This document shows, piece after piece, positions 1-7,620 of a stretch of DNA of 26,311 nt. Within the stretch, counting starts at the first letter, position 1, and each line of letters begins with the position of its first letter. The position numbers and the translations under genes were made by a program. The stretch covers positions 1-26,311 of IMG/VR virus record IMGVR_UViG_3300034073_001898, one strand, 5' to 3'. The notes under the pieces are model-generated. The model was not told where the DNA came from, did not search any database, and saw only the letters and a list, made by a program, of their open reading frames with translations. This stretch comes from a virus.

Positions 1-429
1 GCGGCCCAGGTCGTCGCGGGCGAGGCCCGCAGGCGGGCTCCCGTGGACGTCGGCCTTCTCAAGTCGAGCATCAACTACCAGATCCGCAAGGGCGAGGATA
101 CGGTCGTCGCGTCCATCGGGACGAACGTCGCGAAGAACGGTCGACCCTACGGGGCCTATATGGAGTTCGGGACGGGCCTCGTACACGATCACCCGACGTG
201 GCCACGGGCGCGTCACGTCGTCCCCCCTGCCGCGTTAATGGGATGGGCCGAGCGGAAGGGTCGCGGGGGGACCTTCCACGATGCCGAGATCATCGCGGAT
301 GCCATCACCCGTCGAGGCGGTCTCAAGCCCCGGCGGTATCTTCGCGGTTCGCTCGAGGCGTACATCCCGGTCTTCCGTGGTCAACTGGACAGGATCGCTC
401 GGGCGATTCGGACGAGGCAGGGTCTATGA
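1..429 (+). CDS. HK97 gp10-like neck/tail completion protein (5' partial)
   Basis: The frame is open from base 1, so the start lies outside the window. An internal GTG at 43 is a possible start, but the upstream residues (AAQVVAGEARRRAPVDVG) fit the family pattern of a helix, then APVDxG and a serine-rich turn, so the gene almost certainly begins further left. About 142 residues are visible. HK97 gp10-like proteins join the filled head to the tail. The glycine-rich middle (YGAYMEFGTG) is also typical. Its stop overlaps the next start (ATGA), and it is followed by a terminator-like gene and tail tube genes, the usual siphovirus order. The assignment rests on motif and position. Confidence 0.85.
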   Translation, partial: AAQVVAGEARRRAPVDVGLLKSSINYQIRKGEDTVVASIGTNVAKNGRPYGAYMEFGTGLVHDHPTWPRARHVVPPAALMGWAERKGRGGTFHDAEIIADAITRRGGLKPRRYLRGSLEAYIPVFRGQLDRIARAIRTRQGL

Positions 430-830
430 ACATCGCGTCAATCCGGGCCGGGCTCAAGACCCGACTCGCCACGATCACGGGTCTTCGATGCTACGAGACG
501 ATCCCAGACCAGTTCTCGCCCCCCGCGGCGATCGTCGGGATGCCGACTTCCATCAACTTCGACTTCACCTATCAGCGGGCGACTGACCGACTCACCTACC
601 CTGTCCGGTTGCTGGTTGCCAAGGCAACGGACCGCTCGGCACAGGAACGGCTCGAACAGTATCTCGACGGGTCCGGGTCCTTGTCGGTCAAGGCGGCCAT
701 CGAGGCTGACCCGTCGCTCGGTGGCGCGGCTAACGTCACCCGGGTCTTGAGTGCCCAAGGCCTCGGTGTCTATGATATGGGGGGCGTGTCCTATCTGGGA
801 TGCGACTTCACCGTCGAGGTCATCGCGTGA
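426..830 (+). CDS. Putative tail terminator / tail completion protein
   Basis: This 134-residue protein starts at an ATG overlapping the previous stop (ATGA at 426-429). It has a short N-terminal helix (IRAGLKTRLATI), a YETIPDQFSPPAAIVG segment, alternating strands, and a late segment resembling the 'G-S-x-S-V/I-K-x-A' turn of tail terminator proteins. Such proteins form a ring at the head-proximal end of the tail tube and stop its growth. A longer same-frame reading from 198 is not credible because it would overlap the preceding gene by more than 200 bases. Position between the gp10-like and tail tube genes supports the role; sequence evidence alone is modest. A head-tail connector is the main alternative. 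Confidence 0.6.
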   Translation: MNIASIRAGLKTRLATITGLRCYETIPDQFSPPAAIVGMPTSINFDFTYQRATDRLTYPVRLLVAKATDRSAQERLEQYLDGSGSLSVKAAIEADPSLGGAANVTRVLSAQGLGVYDMGGVSYLGCDFTVEVIA

Positions 831-1183
831 CGAAGGCAAAGAAGGTTTATAAGACCCGGGTCGAGCTCTACAACGACTCGCTCGGTCTTGTCCTGATGCC
901 GGGCGACGAAGTCCCCGCGGCTCTCATCGAGATGTCGCCGTGGGTCGTCGAGGAAGGTCTCGTCGTCGAGGCCTCGGTTTATGACACGGAACAGGCCGCA
1001 CCAGTCGAGGATGTCATTATTCCGGCCCCCGAGGTGACGGAAGACACGATTTCGGCGGTAGTTGACGACGTTAACGAAAATCCGACCCCGCAGGATGCCC
1101 CAGAAGACGACTTCTCGGGCGACCCGGTACCTTCGGATGGTCCTGTTGACGACGCCGCTTCTAGCGGCTATCAGGGGGCTTAA
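827..1183 (+). CDS. Small acidic tail-module protein of unknown function
   Basis: This 118-residue product starts at a GTG that overlaps the preceding stop (GTGA at 827-830). The N-terminal 50 residues contain a compact strand-rich segment (VELYNDSLGLVLMPGDEVP) resembling small SH3-like modules found in phage neck and tail genes. Residues from about 60 onward are strongly acidic and rich in proline, alanine and valine, with almost no basic residues, and are probably disordered. It lies directly before the tail tube genes and is translationally coupled to the terminator-like gene. A tail or neck accessory role is likely by position. No enzymatic motif is visible. Confidence 0.7.
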   Translation: MTKAKKVYKTRVELYNDSLGLVLMPGDEVPAALIEMSPWVVEEGLVVEASVYDTEQAAPVEDVIIPAPEVTEDTISAVVDDVNENPTPQDAPEDDFSGDPVPSDGPVDDAASSGYQGA

Positions 1184-1188
1184 ACGCG

Positions 1189-1908
1189 ATGGCCTTCGTA
1201 GCGGGTCGCAGAGCCAAGGTTCTCATCGGTGAGTTCGACCTTTCGGCCTTCCTGAACAACGCTTCGGCCGCTCGAACGGCTGACTTGGCCGATGTCTCGG
1301 TCTTCGGGGATACGGACCGCGAGTTCTTGAAGACGATGCAGGCGGCAACCGTCACTCTGTCCGGGTTCATCGACACGGTGGCCGGGGCAACCGAGCCTGT
1401 CTTGTCGTCATTCCTGACCGGGACCTCGACTCGTCCGGTCTCGATCTTCTGGGACGCGGATGCTATCGGCTCGCCGGGTATCTGCGGCGCTGGCTGGGAG
1501 GGATCCTACGAGGACTCGGCTCCGGTTGACGGTGTCCAGGCTATCGCGGCGAACTTGTCCTTCACCGGGCAAGTCGACCGGGCGGTATCGCTTCACGCGC
1601 TCGGGGCCGAGACCGGGACCGGGGCCTATGCCTCGGTCGACAACGGCGCGTCTAGCTCTAACGGTGCAGTAGCAGTCCTTCATGTTACGGCTGCCGGATC
1701 ATCCGGTACCGGAACCGTGGCCATTCAGGACTCGGCGGACAACATGACATGGACCCCTCCGTTGACCGGAGGGACATTCACCAACTTTACGGCGGCGACA
1801 TCCGAGGTGATTTATATCTCAGGGACAATCCGCCGATATGTCCGGGCTAACTTGACCTCGGCCCGCAACACCCAGACCTTCGCGGTCGCGTTCGGCCGCA
1901 GGCCGTAG
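1189..1908 (+). CDS. Major tail tube protein, long paralogue with extra C-terminal domain
   Basis: This 239-residue protein is a likely tail tube subunit. Residues 1-140 match the next gene in order: a start of MAFVAGRRAKVLIG, then VSVFGDTDREFLKTMQAATVTLSGFID, a C-A/E-YEDSAPVDG segment and a closing strand. The corresponding stretch in the next gene includes TTFGDSDREFIQGLRSATITISG. Residues about 150-239 form an additional all-beta module containing LHVTAAG, QDSADNMTW and RRYVRANLT, a pattern I associate with decorations on tail tube proteins of phages of high-GC hosts. Tube subunits stack as rings around the tape measure protein. The two consecutive genes probably arose by duplication. Confidence 0.75.
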   Translation: MAFVAGRRAKVLIGEFDLSAFLNNASAARTADLADVSVFGDTDREFLKTMQAATVTLSGFIDTVAGATEPVLSSFLTGTSTRPVSIFWDADAIGSPGICGAGWEGSYEDSAPVDGVQAIAANLSFTGQVDRAVSLHALGAETGTGAYASVDNGASSSNGAVAVLHVTAAGSSGTGTVAIQDSADNMTWTPPLTGGTFTNFTAATSEVIYISGTIRRYVRANLTSARNTQTFAVAFGRRP

Positions 1909-1918
1909 GAGGACCCCC

Positions 1919-2314
1919 ATGGCTTTTAGCGCAGGAAAGAACGTCACCTTCTCGCTCAACGGGACCCCGATCGGCACCTTCTTGTCGAACGTGTCCTTGA
2001 CTCGGAATGGCGATACCCTCGACGTGACGACCTTCGGCGACTCGGACCGCGAGTTCATCCAGGGTCTCCGCTCGGCGACCATCACGATCTCGGGCTACTT
2101 TGACCCGACGGCCTCGACTGGCCCGGATGCGGTCCTCGCGACCTCGTTCGCCGATACCGACGGCGTGGCCTTCTCGCTCGTCTTCGGGACCGGGACCACG
2201 GTGACCTACAGCGGATCTTGCCTCGTGGCCAGCTACGAGACCTCGGCCGCGGTTGACGGTCTCATCGCTTTCTCGGCTAGCCTGACGGCAACCGGGGCGA
2301 TCACCCGTTCATAA
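1919..2314 (+). CDS. Tail tube protein, short paralogue
   Basis: This 131-residue protein begins at an ATG preceded by TAGGAGG a few bases upstream. It is a paralogue of the N-terminal 140 residues of the preceding gene. Shared landmarks are the MAF start, the FGD(S/T)DREF motif, the SATITISGYFD strand and the SYETSAAVDG segment near the C terminus. It lacks the additional C-terminal module. This length is near the minimum for a tail tube fold. Either this is the main tube subunit and the longer paralogue is a minor or decorated form, or the two form a mixed tube. It sits directly before the frameshifted tail chaperone genes, as expected. Confidence 0.75.
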   Translation: MAFSAGKNVTFSLNGTPIGTFLSNVSLTRNGDTLDVTTFGDSDREFIQGLRSATITISGYFDPTASTGPDAVLATSFADTDGVAFSLVFGTGTTVTYSGSCLVASYETSAAVDGLIAFSASLTATGAITRS

Positions 2315-2329
2315 GAAAGACAGGAACCT

Positions 2330-2653
2330 TTGCGCGATTCACTCAAGGCCATCCTTGCCCCTCGGGTCGAGCCCTTCGAGCTCGGTCCGGGGGTCGCGGT
2401 CAAGGTCAAGGAACTGTCTCTCAAGGAGCGGATCTCTTGGCGCGAGGCGTCCATCGAGCCCGACGGCAAGCTCAAGGACAACTGGATCGCGGAACTGCTG
2501 TTCCGTTGTGTGCGGGACGAGGACGGGTCCGCGGTCTGGGATGCCCCCGAGGATGTCGACGGGTCCGAGTCGGTCTTGGGCAGGCTCCTAGAGGCCGCAC
2601 AGCGGGTCAACGGTCTAGCCGCGGACAGCACGAAGGAGGCCCAGGGAAACTAG
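2330..2653 (+). CDS. Tail assembly chaperone, unshifted product (gpG-like)
   Basis: This 107-residue protein starts at TTG, preceded by a purine-rich SD region (AAGAAAGACAGGA). It lies between the tail tube and tape measure genes, where siphoviruses encode the lambda gpG-like chaperone that coats the tape measure during tail assembly. It is small and acidic-basic mixed, with helical segments (LSLKERISWREA and VLGRLLEAAQRVNG). The decisive context is its 3' end: the last sense codons GGA AAC and the stop TAG immediately follow a G, forming the slippery heptamer GGGAAAC at 2644-2650, and an open -1 frame continues downstream. Confidence 0.8.
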   Translation: MRDSLKAILAPRVEPFELGPGVAVKVKELSLKERISWREASIEPDGKLKDNWIAELLFRCVRDEDGSAVWDAPEDVDGSESVLGRLLEAAQRVNGLAADSTKEAQGN

Positions 2654-2844
2654 AGCGGCTCCCGGAACTGCGCGTCGCGATGCGTTTGTGCCGGGAGCTC
2701 GGGAAGACCCTCGGGGAACTGCTCGAAGGGATGACCGCGGCGGAGTTCGAGTTGTGGATCGGATTGTGGAAAATCGAGGCCCTCGAAGAAGCCGAGCGAC
2801 AAGTCCGGGCGAAGGCACAAGCAGGGGGGCGGCGTCGTGGCTGA
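2330..2844 (+). CDS. Tail assembly chaperone, -1 frameshift product (gpGT-like)
   Basis: Slippage by -1 at GGGAAAC (2644-2650) would bypass the TAG at 2651-2653 and continue as LERLPELRVAMRLC..., giving about 171 residues: 107 from the upstream gene plus 64 more. The added part is helical and contains WIGLWKIEALEEAERQVR; it resembles the gpT-type extension that recruits tail tube subunits. The extension has no convincing start of its own (the first ATG, at 2680, lacks an SD) and its stop overlaps the tape measure start. Both observations favour expression by frameshifting. An independent small gene starting at 2680 is the less likely alternative. Confidence 0.8.
2644..2698 (+). promoter_or_regulatory. 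-1 programmed ribosomal frameshift signal
   Basis: The slippery heptamer G-GGA-AAC lies at 2644-2650 in the correct phase, and the stop codon follows immediately. After a 7-base spacer, an 8-base-pair GC-rich stem can form between GCTCCCGG (2658-2665) and CCGGGAGC (2691-2698). The 25-base loop contains further self-complementary sequence. An SD-like AAGGAGG at 2633-2639 lies 4 bases upstream of the heptamer and could pair with 16S rRNA in the translating ribosome. Spacer length and stem position match classical -1 frameshift sites. Confidence 0.8.
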
Positions 2845-4963
2845 GAGAGTAGAGGTCCTCATAACAGGGGACGCGTCCGGTCTAATCAGGACGACGGATC
2901 AGGCCTCGGAAGCTATGGCCGACTTCGGGCGGTCGGCGGGCAAGCTTTCCGGGATCGCGGATGCCTTGCGGTCCGACTTCGGCCGGATGACCGGGGCCTT
3001 CGCCGCGGCTCAAGTCGGTGTGTCCGCGGTCATCGGTGCCTTTAACCAAGCCGCGGCCGCGGTTCAGGCGATGAATGCCGAGGTCATCGACGCCGAGCGG
3101 GTGGCCTCGAAGTTGATTGCGGTATTCGATGGGGCCGAGGGTGCCGCTGCTCGGTTGACGGCTCAAGCGGAAGCCCTCGCCGGGTCGACCGTTTTCTTCG
3201 ATGACGACGCCATCAAGTCCGCGGCGGCGGCCCTTCGCGGGTTTGAGTTGACCGAGCAAGAGATCTCAAAGCTATTACCCGTGGCGGTCAACCTTGCAAC
3301 GGTCTTTGACAGCGATCTCACGAGTGCCGCAACGAAACTCGCCCTCGGTCTGAACGGCTCTACTAAGGGTCTTCGAGAGTTCGAGATCATCACTAAGGAA
3401 GGTGCAGACAGGGCGGAAATCTTCGCCCAGATCCTTGAGCGTGGCGAGAAGGCCGCGAAGGGTGCCGCGGATGCTCAGGGCGGATTGCGCGGGGCCACCG
3501 AGGGACTCAAGAAGGCTCAGGGCGAGTTCAATCAGGCACTCGGGAACCTTCTTGCGGGTCCGCAGTCGGACTTGCTCAACTTCTTGACGGATGCCACGAA
3601 CCGGGCGACGGGCCTTGCTAACTCGATGGCCGGGGCGACCGAGCAACTCATCAAGACCGCTCGGGTCATCGACCCGTTGACCGGAAAGATCGTCGAGGCG
3701 ACTGGGGTCGGCGGCAAGGACTTATTCGGACCGGGAAGCCTGACCGCTCAGTTCGCAGGACGCGGGTCTAGGCCAGCGGCAACGGCTCCGGAAAAGAAGC
3801 CCGAGGAACGTCCGGCAAGGTCGACTCGCAGGACGGCCGAGCGGGACCCGTTCGCCGGGTTCTCTGTCATGGAGCGATACCGCGACCAGGCTCGCCAAGA
3901 CTTGAATGACGAGATCGCGGCGGCCATCGAGGGTGACAAGAGATCAATCGACGCGGCGAAACAGGCCCGGGACATCCGGCTCGACGCCGCGGATCAGGCG
4001 GCCCAGATCGAGATCGATGCGGCGAAGGCCGCGACTGACCTTCTCGCTCAAGGGGCATCGGCCGCGGGGAAGTTCCTCGTCGACGTGCTCAAGGGTGACG
4101 CGTCTCTCGGTGGCTTCATCCGGTCCTTCGGTGGGGTGGCAACGGGACTCGGGGCGGCCTTTGGTGGACCGATCGGAGCGGCCCTTGCCGGGATCGGTGT
4201 CGAGGTTGCCGCGGCAATTGCCGACGAGACCGCGGCGCAGGATACCGCGGCGCAGAAACTCGGGAAGGCCGGGGACGAGCTCTTGAAGGCTGGCGAGATG
4301 ATGACCGAGGCCGAACTGGAACGACGGATCGAGGCAGCCAAGGCTGCGGCTCGGGCGGTCGGTCTGTCGGAGTCGGAGATCGCGAAGGCGGTTGCGGCCG
4401 CGAAGGGCGAACCCGAGGCGGCCCCTGCTTCCGGGGGGCGGCGCACCCAGAGCCTACCTCAGCCGGGCGAGACCTTGACCTTCGTCGGTGGTACCCCGAC
4501 GGTGGGTTATCGCGGCAACCAGTTCGGGGCCGTCGGTGCCGAGATGGAACAGGACTTTTCGGACTTTCTATTGCCGAGCGACGGAGTTTCTGGGGTAGGT
4601 GCTATCGTGACAGGCGGGACGGGAGTCCCGGGTGGTCTTCCGTCGGCCGGGCTTCCGGGTGCCCCTGCCGGATTGCCTGCCCCTGCTCCGCTTGCTCCGG
4701 AAACGACCGAGCCCTTCCGGGAGCTCGTCCGGATCCTGCGAGAGCTCTATTCGGTCCAACTCGACGAGGCCGGGGCAGGGATGACCGAGCGGCAGCCGCT
4801 GTATGTCTTCGACGTGGCGGCAGGCCGTGACGAGTTCACCCGGGCTCCGCGGGGTCTGTTCTTCCGTCCGGTCGGGTCAGGCCGTGGGGTCGACGGCGGA
4901 CAGGCTCTGTCCGGGGTATCCTCGAACACGACGAACAGGCGGACGAGCAGGAGGACCGGATGA
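2837..4963 (+). CDS. Tape measure protein
   Basis: This 708-residue protein starts at a GTG overlapping the end of the chaperone extension. Tape measure proteins span the tail lumen and set tail length; at the usual 0.15 nm per residue the tail would be about 100 nm, which is an inference. The sequence is dominated by alanine-rich helices, as in the family. Residues about 425-460 are hydrophobic and glycine-rich (FGGPIGAALAGIGVEVAAAI), a typical membrane-active segment. Residues about 585-630 are rich in proline, glycine and leucine. The C terminus is basic and ends in an RRTSRRTG tail. Position after the frameshifted chaperone and before the tail-tip gene supports the call strongly. Confidence 0.9.
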   Translation: MAERVEVLITGDASGLIRTTDQASEAMADFGRSAGKLSGIADALRSDFGRMTGAFAAAQVGVSAVIGAFNQAAAAVQAMNAEVIDAERVASKLIAVFDGAEGAAARLTAQAEALAGSTVFFDDDAIKSAAAALRGFELTEQEISKLLPVAVNLATVFDSDLTSAATKLALGLNGSTKGLREFEIITKEGADRAEIFAQILERGEKAAKGAADAQGGLRGATEGLKKAQGEFNQALGNLLAGPQSDLLNFLTDATNRATGLANSMAGATEQLIKTARVIDPLTGKIVEATGVGGKDLFGPGSLTAQFAGRGSRPAATAPEKKPEERPARSTRRTAERDPFAGFSVMERYRDQARQDLNDEIAAAIEGDKRSIDAAKQARDIRLDAADQAAQIEIDAAKAATDLLAQGASAAGKFLVDVLKGDASLGGFIRSFGGVATGLGAAFGGPIGAALAGIGVEVAAAIADETAAQDTAAQKLGKAGDELLKAGEMMTEAELERRIEAAKAAARAVGLSESEIAKAVAAAKGEPEAAPASGGRRTQSLPQPGETLTFVGGTPTVGYRGNQFGAVGAEMEQDFSDFLLPSDGVSGVGAIVTGGTGVPGGLPSAGLPGAPAGLPAPAPLAPETTEPFRELVRILRELYSVQLDEAGAGMTERQPLYVFDVAAGRDEFTRAPRGLFFRPVGSGRGVDGGQALSGVSSNTTNRRTSRRTG

Positions 4964-7578
4964 ACACGACCGATCGGAACGGGGTCGCCCTACCGTCGGA
5001 CCTCGGCGAGATCATCGACTTCGTTTGGTCGGTCCGGATCGCGGCGACGAACGGGGTCTTGAACTCGTCGACCGGGTGGACCTACTACGAGATCCCGGCC
5101 GAGGCGGTCATTCAGCGTTCCCGGTCGACGGCCCTCGACGAAGGCACCTGGTCCTTGACCCTCGGCATTCTGGCTGATGCCCTTCCGGACCTGACCGAGC
5201 CCCTCGCCTATTATCAACTCGAAGTCGACCTCGTCGACGACGCGGGCAATCAGTGGCCGTATCATACCGGGCCGATTGATACGGTCTCGGAGTCGTGGAC
5301 CCTCGACGGCGGGGCACTCGTCCGGGTCTATGAGGTGCAGTCCTTCGGGGTGTTGCAACGGACCAAGGGATACGATTTTAACGCGTTGACGATCACCCCG
5401 GACCGTCTGCCCTTTGCGGGCACGATGACCGGGTTCGCGCAGGCGCACTATGTCACGATGACCGGACCTTTCGCGGTCGGAACCCGGTATCTCATCCCCG
5501 GGACCAACGCGGGCGGTACGGTGGACATCACGGTCGGCACCGGGTCCTTCCCCGGGGTGATCGTGGACAATGACTCGGCCTTCGGGTCCCCGCTCGTCTA
5601 TGGGGTTGACTATACCGTCACGAACGCGGCCGGGACCGCGGTTCCCGCAACCAATGAGCCCGCGTACATCAACCCGCTTGTTGCGATCGCGGCAGGGACT
5701 TGGTACGTCCGATTCTTCGCGGTGGCATACTGGGGCATCCTTCAGAACTCCCCGGTCTCTCGGCCGTTCTTCATCCGGGTTCCCCCCGGGTCCGTGACCT
5801 ATACCTTCGGGACGACCCGGCCGAAGAGGGTCATCGCGGATGACTTTGCCACCCTCGCGGCCTCGGGATGCACGACAACTTTGATCACGGTCAAGGACCC
5901 CGAGCCGTACAAGTCGGGAACCGGGGTCGTCGCGGTCACGTCCGGGCCGACCGAGTTCCTCGAATGGACTTCGGCATCGACCGGGGCAGTCGAGGTCCGG
6001 CAGGTATCATCGGTGTCCGGGGCCGGGGTCATCACGGTCTCGGCCTTCTCTGCGGCCCCTACCGAGGGGGACTTGATTCGCCTGGTCACGACTCAGGCCT
6101 TCCGAGCCTGGGAACGGCACAACCGCTCGAACTCGACGCAGTTCGCATCGAACCCGGGCTTCTACACGAACTCAGGCCTCGGGACGTCCTACCCTCGCGG
6201 GCTCTTCCAACTCCTGCCGCAAACCGGGGTGATGCGTGCGACTCAGACCCGGCATTGGTTGACTGCCTCGACCGAGGTATATGCCTCGACCCTCTACTAT
6301 CTGCCGGACCGGATTGTCTCGCTGGGAACGGACAATCGACTTGAGTCCGCATACTATCAAGCGATCGTCAACACGAACCGCATCGCGGCGGGCGACTTTG
6401 AGACGGGGAACCCGCTTCAGACTTTCATCAAGAACTTCTCTCGGACGCTGTCATCGCTTGACCAAGTCCTCGACGACTTCGGCAAGGATGGTCTACCACC
6501 GAACGGGTACATCCACGACCGGACCTCTGGCAAGATCCTGGTCTCGGCATTCCGGCAGAAGGTCACCCCTGACCTCGTCCTCGGCAACGTGCTCGGGGTG
6601 CAGATCGGCAGTCTTCCGGAGCCTGTCTCGAAGGTCACGGTCCGGTCGGTCGGCGAGCCTAGGATCATCACCCACGAGCTCGAACCGACGCTAGAGGGAA
6701 CCTGGACGAACGGGCAACGGCTCTTCGACGGGGTCGAGTCGGTCTCGGCCGCGGTTGCTGGGGCGAATGCCGCGGTCGTCTTCCGGGTCCGGATGTCGGA
6801 CGGCTCGATCTTCCCCCCGATCTCGCGGATCGATGTCATCGGCTCGCAAGGCGTCTTCGAGTGCTACGGGGAACGGTGGGACAACACCTCGGCCGCGATT
6901 CGGTCCCGGCAGATCGAAGGCCTCGGGTATCTGATGCTCAAGGATGGACAGACCGTCTCCATTGAGAAGCAGCAGCTAGAGGACATGATGGCCTCGCTCG
7001 GCGGCTTCCAGACCGACGAGATCCGCATCTATCTCAAGTTCTACGATGACACGCTCAACGGAACCAACGCGGCCAACGTCTACGAGATCCGGGCCTACTC
7101 AGAGATCGAGACGGGGTGGTCGGCATACCTGACCGACGACACGACCGCGGGGACCGGGGCTGCCCCGACCGGATGGACGACTGTCAACACCGAGGGCTTC
7201 GGGCCGTTCTGGTGGGTTCGGGATGTCGGCCGAGCACGGTCTTTCCGGTATGCGTCGAGCGATTATTTGAAGCGGGTCCTGCCCGAGTACAACGCGACAT
7301 GGTCATCGGCGGCGTATCGGCAAGAGATCGTTGACCTGACCCGGATCAATCAAGTCGCCTGCCGTCAGATTGCGGAATCGTACCTCGACGAGTATATCCG
7401 GCAGGGCCGGACCTATACGGTCTCGGCAATCCTCGACCCTCGGATCGATCTCGGCGATACCGTCAACGTGACGCTCGGCGACGGGTCATCGCGGGATCTG
7501 TTCGTATGGGCAATCGCGGACAGCGGGGCCCGCGAGGACTTCGAGGCGACGTATACCCTGCTTGACTACTCGGCCTAG
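4960..7578 (+). CDS. Tail-tip / baseplate hub protein (gp27-like C terminus)
   Basis: This 872-residue protein starts at an ATG overlapping the tape measure stop (ATGA) with AGGAGG just upstream. No catalytic motif is visible. The protein is strand-rich throughout. Near residues 800-850 it shows the pattern common to tail hub proteins: a helix ending in AESYLDEYIRQGRTYTVSA, then DPRIDLGDTVNV, then a final FVWAIADSG strand. This resembles the last domain of gp27-like and prophage tail hub proteins. Its size suggests that distal-tail and hub functions are merged in one chain. The hub sits at the tail tip, contacts the tape measure end and anchors the fibre encoded next. Confidence 0.65.
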   Translation: MNTTDRNGVALPSDLGEIIDFVWSVRIAATNGVLNSSTGWTYYEIPAEAVIQRSRSTALDEGTWSLTLGILADALPDLTEPLAYYQLEVDLVDDAGNQWPYHTGPIDTVSESWTLDGGALVRVYEVQSFGVLQRTKGYDFNALTITPDRLPFAGTMTGFAQAHYVTMTGPFAVGTRYLIPGTNAGGTVDITVGTGSFPGVIVDNDSAFGSPLVYGVDYTVTNAAGTAVPATNEPAYINPLVAIAAGTWYVRFFAVAYWGILQNSPVSRPFFIRVPPGSVTYTFGTTRPKRVIADDFATLAASGCTTTLITVKDPEPYKSGTGVVAVTSGPTEFLEWTSASTGAVEVRQVSSVSGAGVITVSAFSAAPTEGDLIRLVTTQAFRAWERHNRSNSTQFASNPGFYTNSGLGTSYPRGLFQLLPQTGVMRATQTRHWLTASTEVYASTLYYLPDRIVSLGTDNRLESAYYQAIVNTNRIAAGDFETGNPLQTFIKNFSRTLSSLDQVLDDFGKDGLPPNGYIHDRTSGKILVSAFRQKVTPDLVLGNVLGVQIGSLPEPVSKVTVRSVGEPRIITHELEPTLEGTWTNGQRLFDGVESVSAAVAGANAAVVFRVRMSDGSIFPPISRIDVIGSQGVFECYGERWDNTSAAIRSRQIEGLGYLMLKDGQTVSIEKQQLEDMMASLGGFQTDEIRIYLKFYDDTLNGTNAANVYEIRAYSEIETGWSAYLTDDTTAGTGAAPTGWTTVNTEGFGPFWWVRDVGRARSFRYASSDYLKRVLPEYNATWSSAAYRQEIVDLTRINQVACRQIAESYLDEYIRQGRTYTVSAILDPRIDLGDTVNVTLGDGSSRDLFVWAIADSGAREDFEATYTLLDYSA

Positions 7579-7620
7579 GCGGGGGGTGACCCGATGCCCG
7601 GTCCCCGTTAAGCTAAGGGA

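Noticed and set aside
198-830. Extended start for the tail terminator-like gene
   Set aside because: It would overlap the gp10-like gene by more than 200 bases; the ATG at 426 with ATGA overlap matches the style of the rest of the genome.
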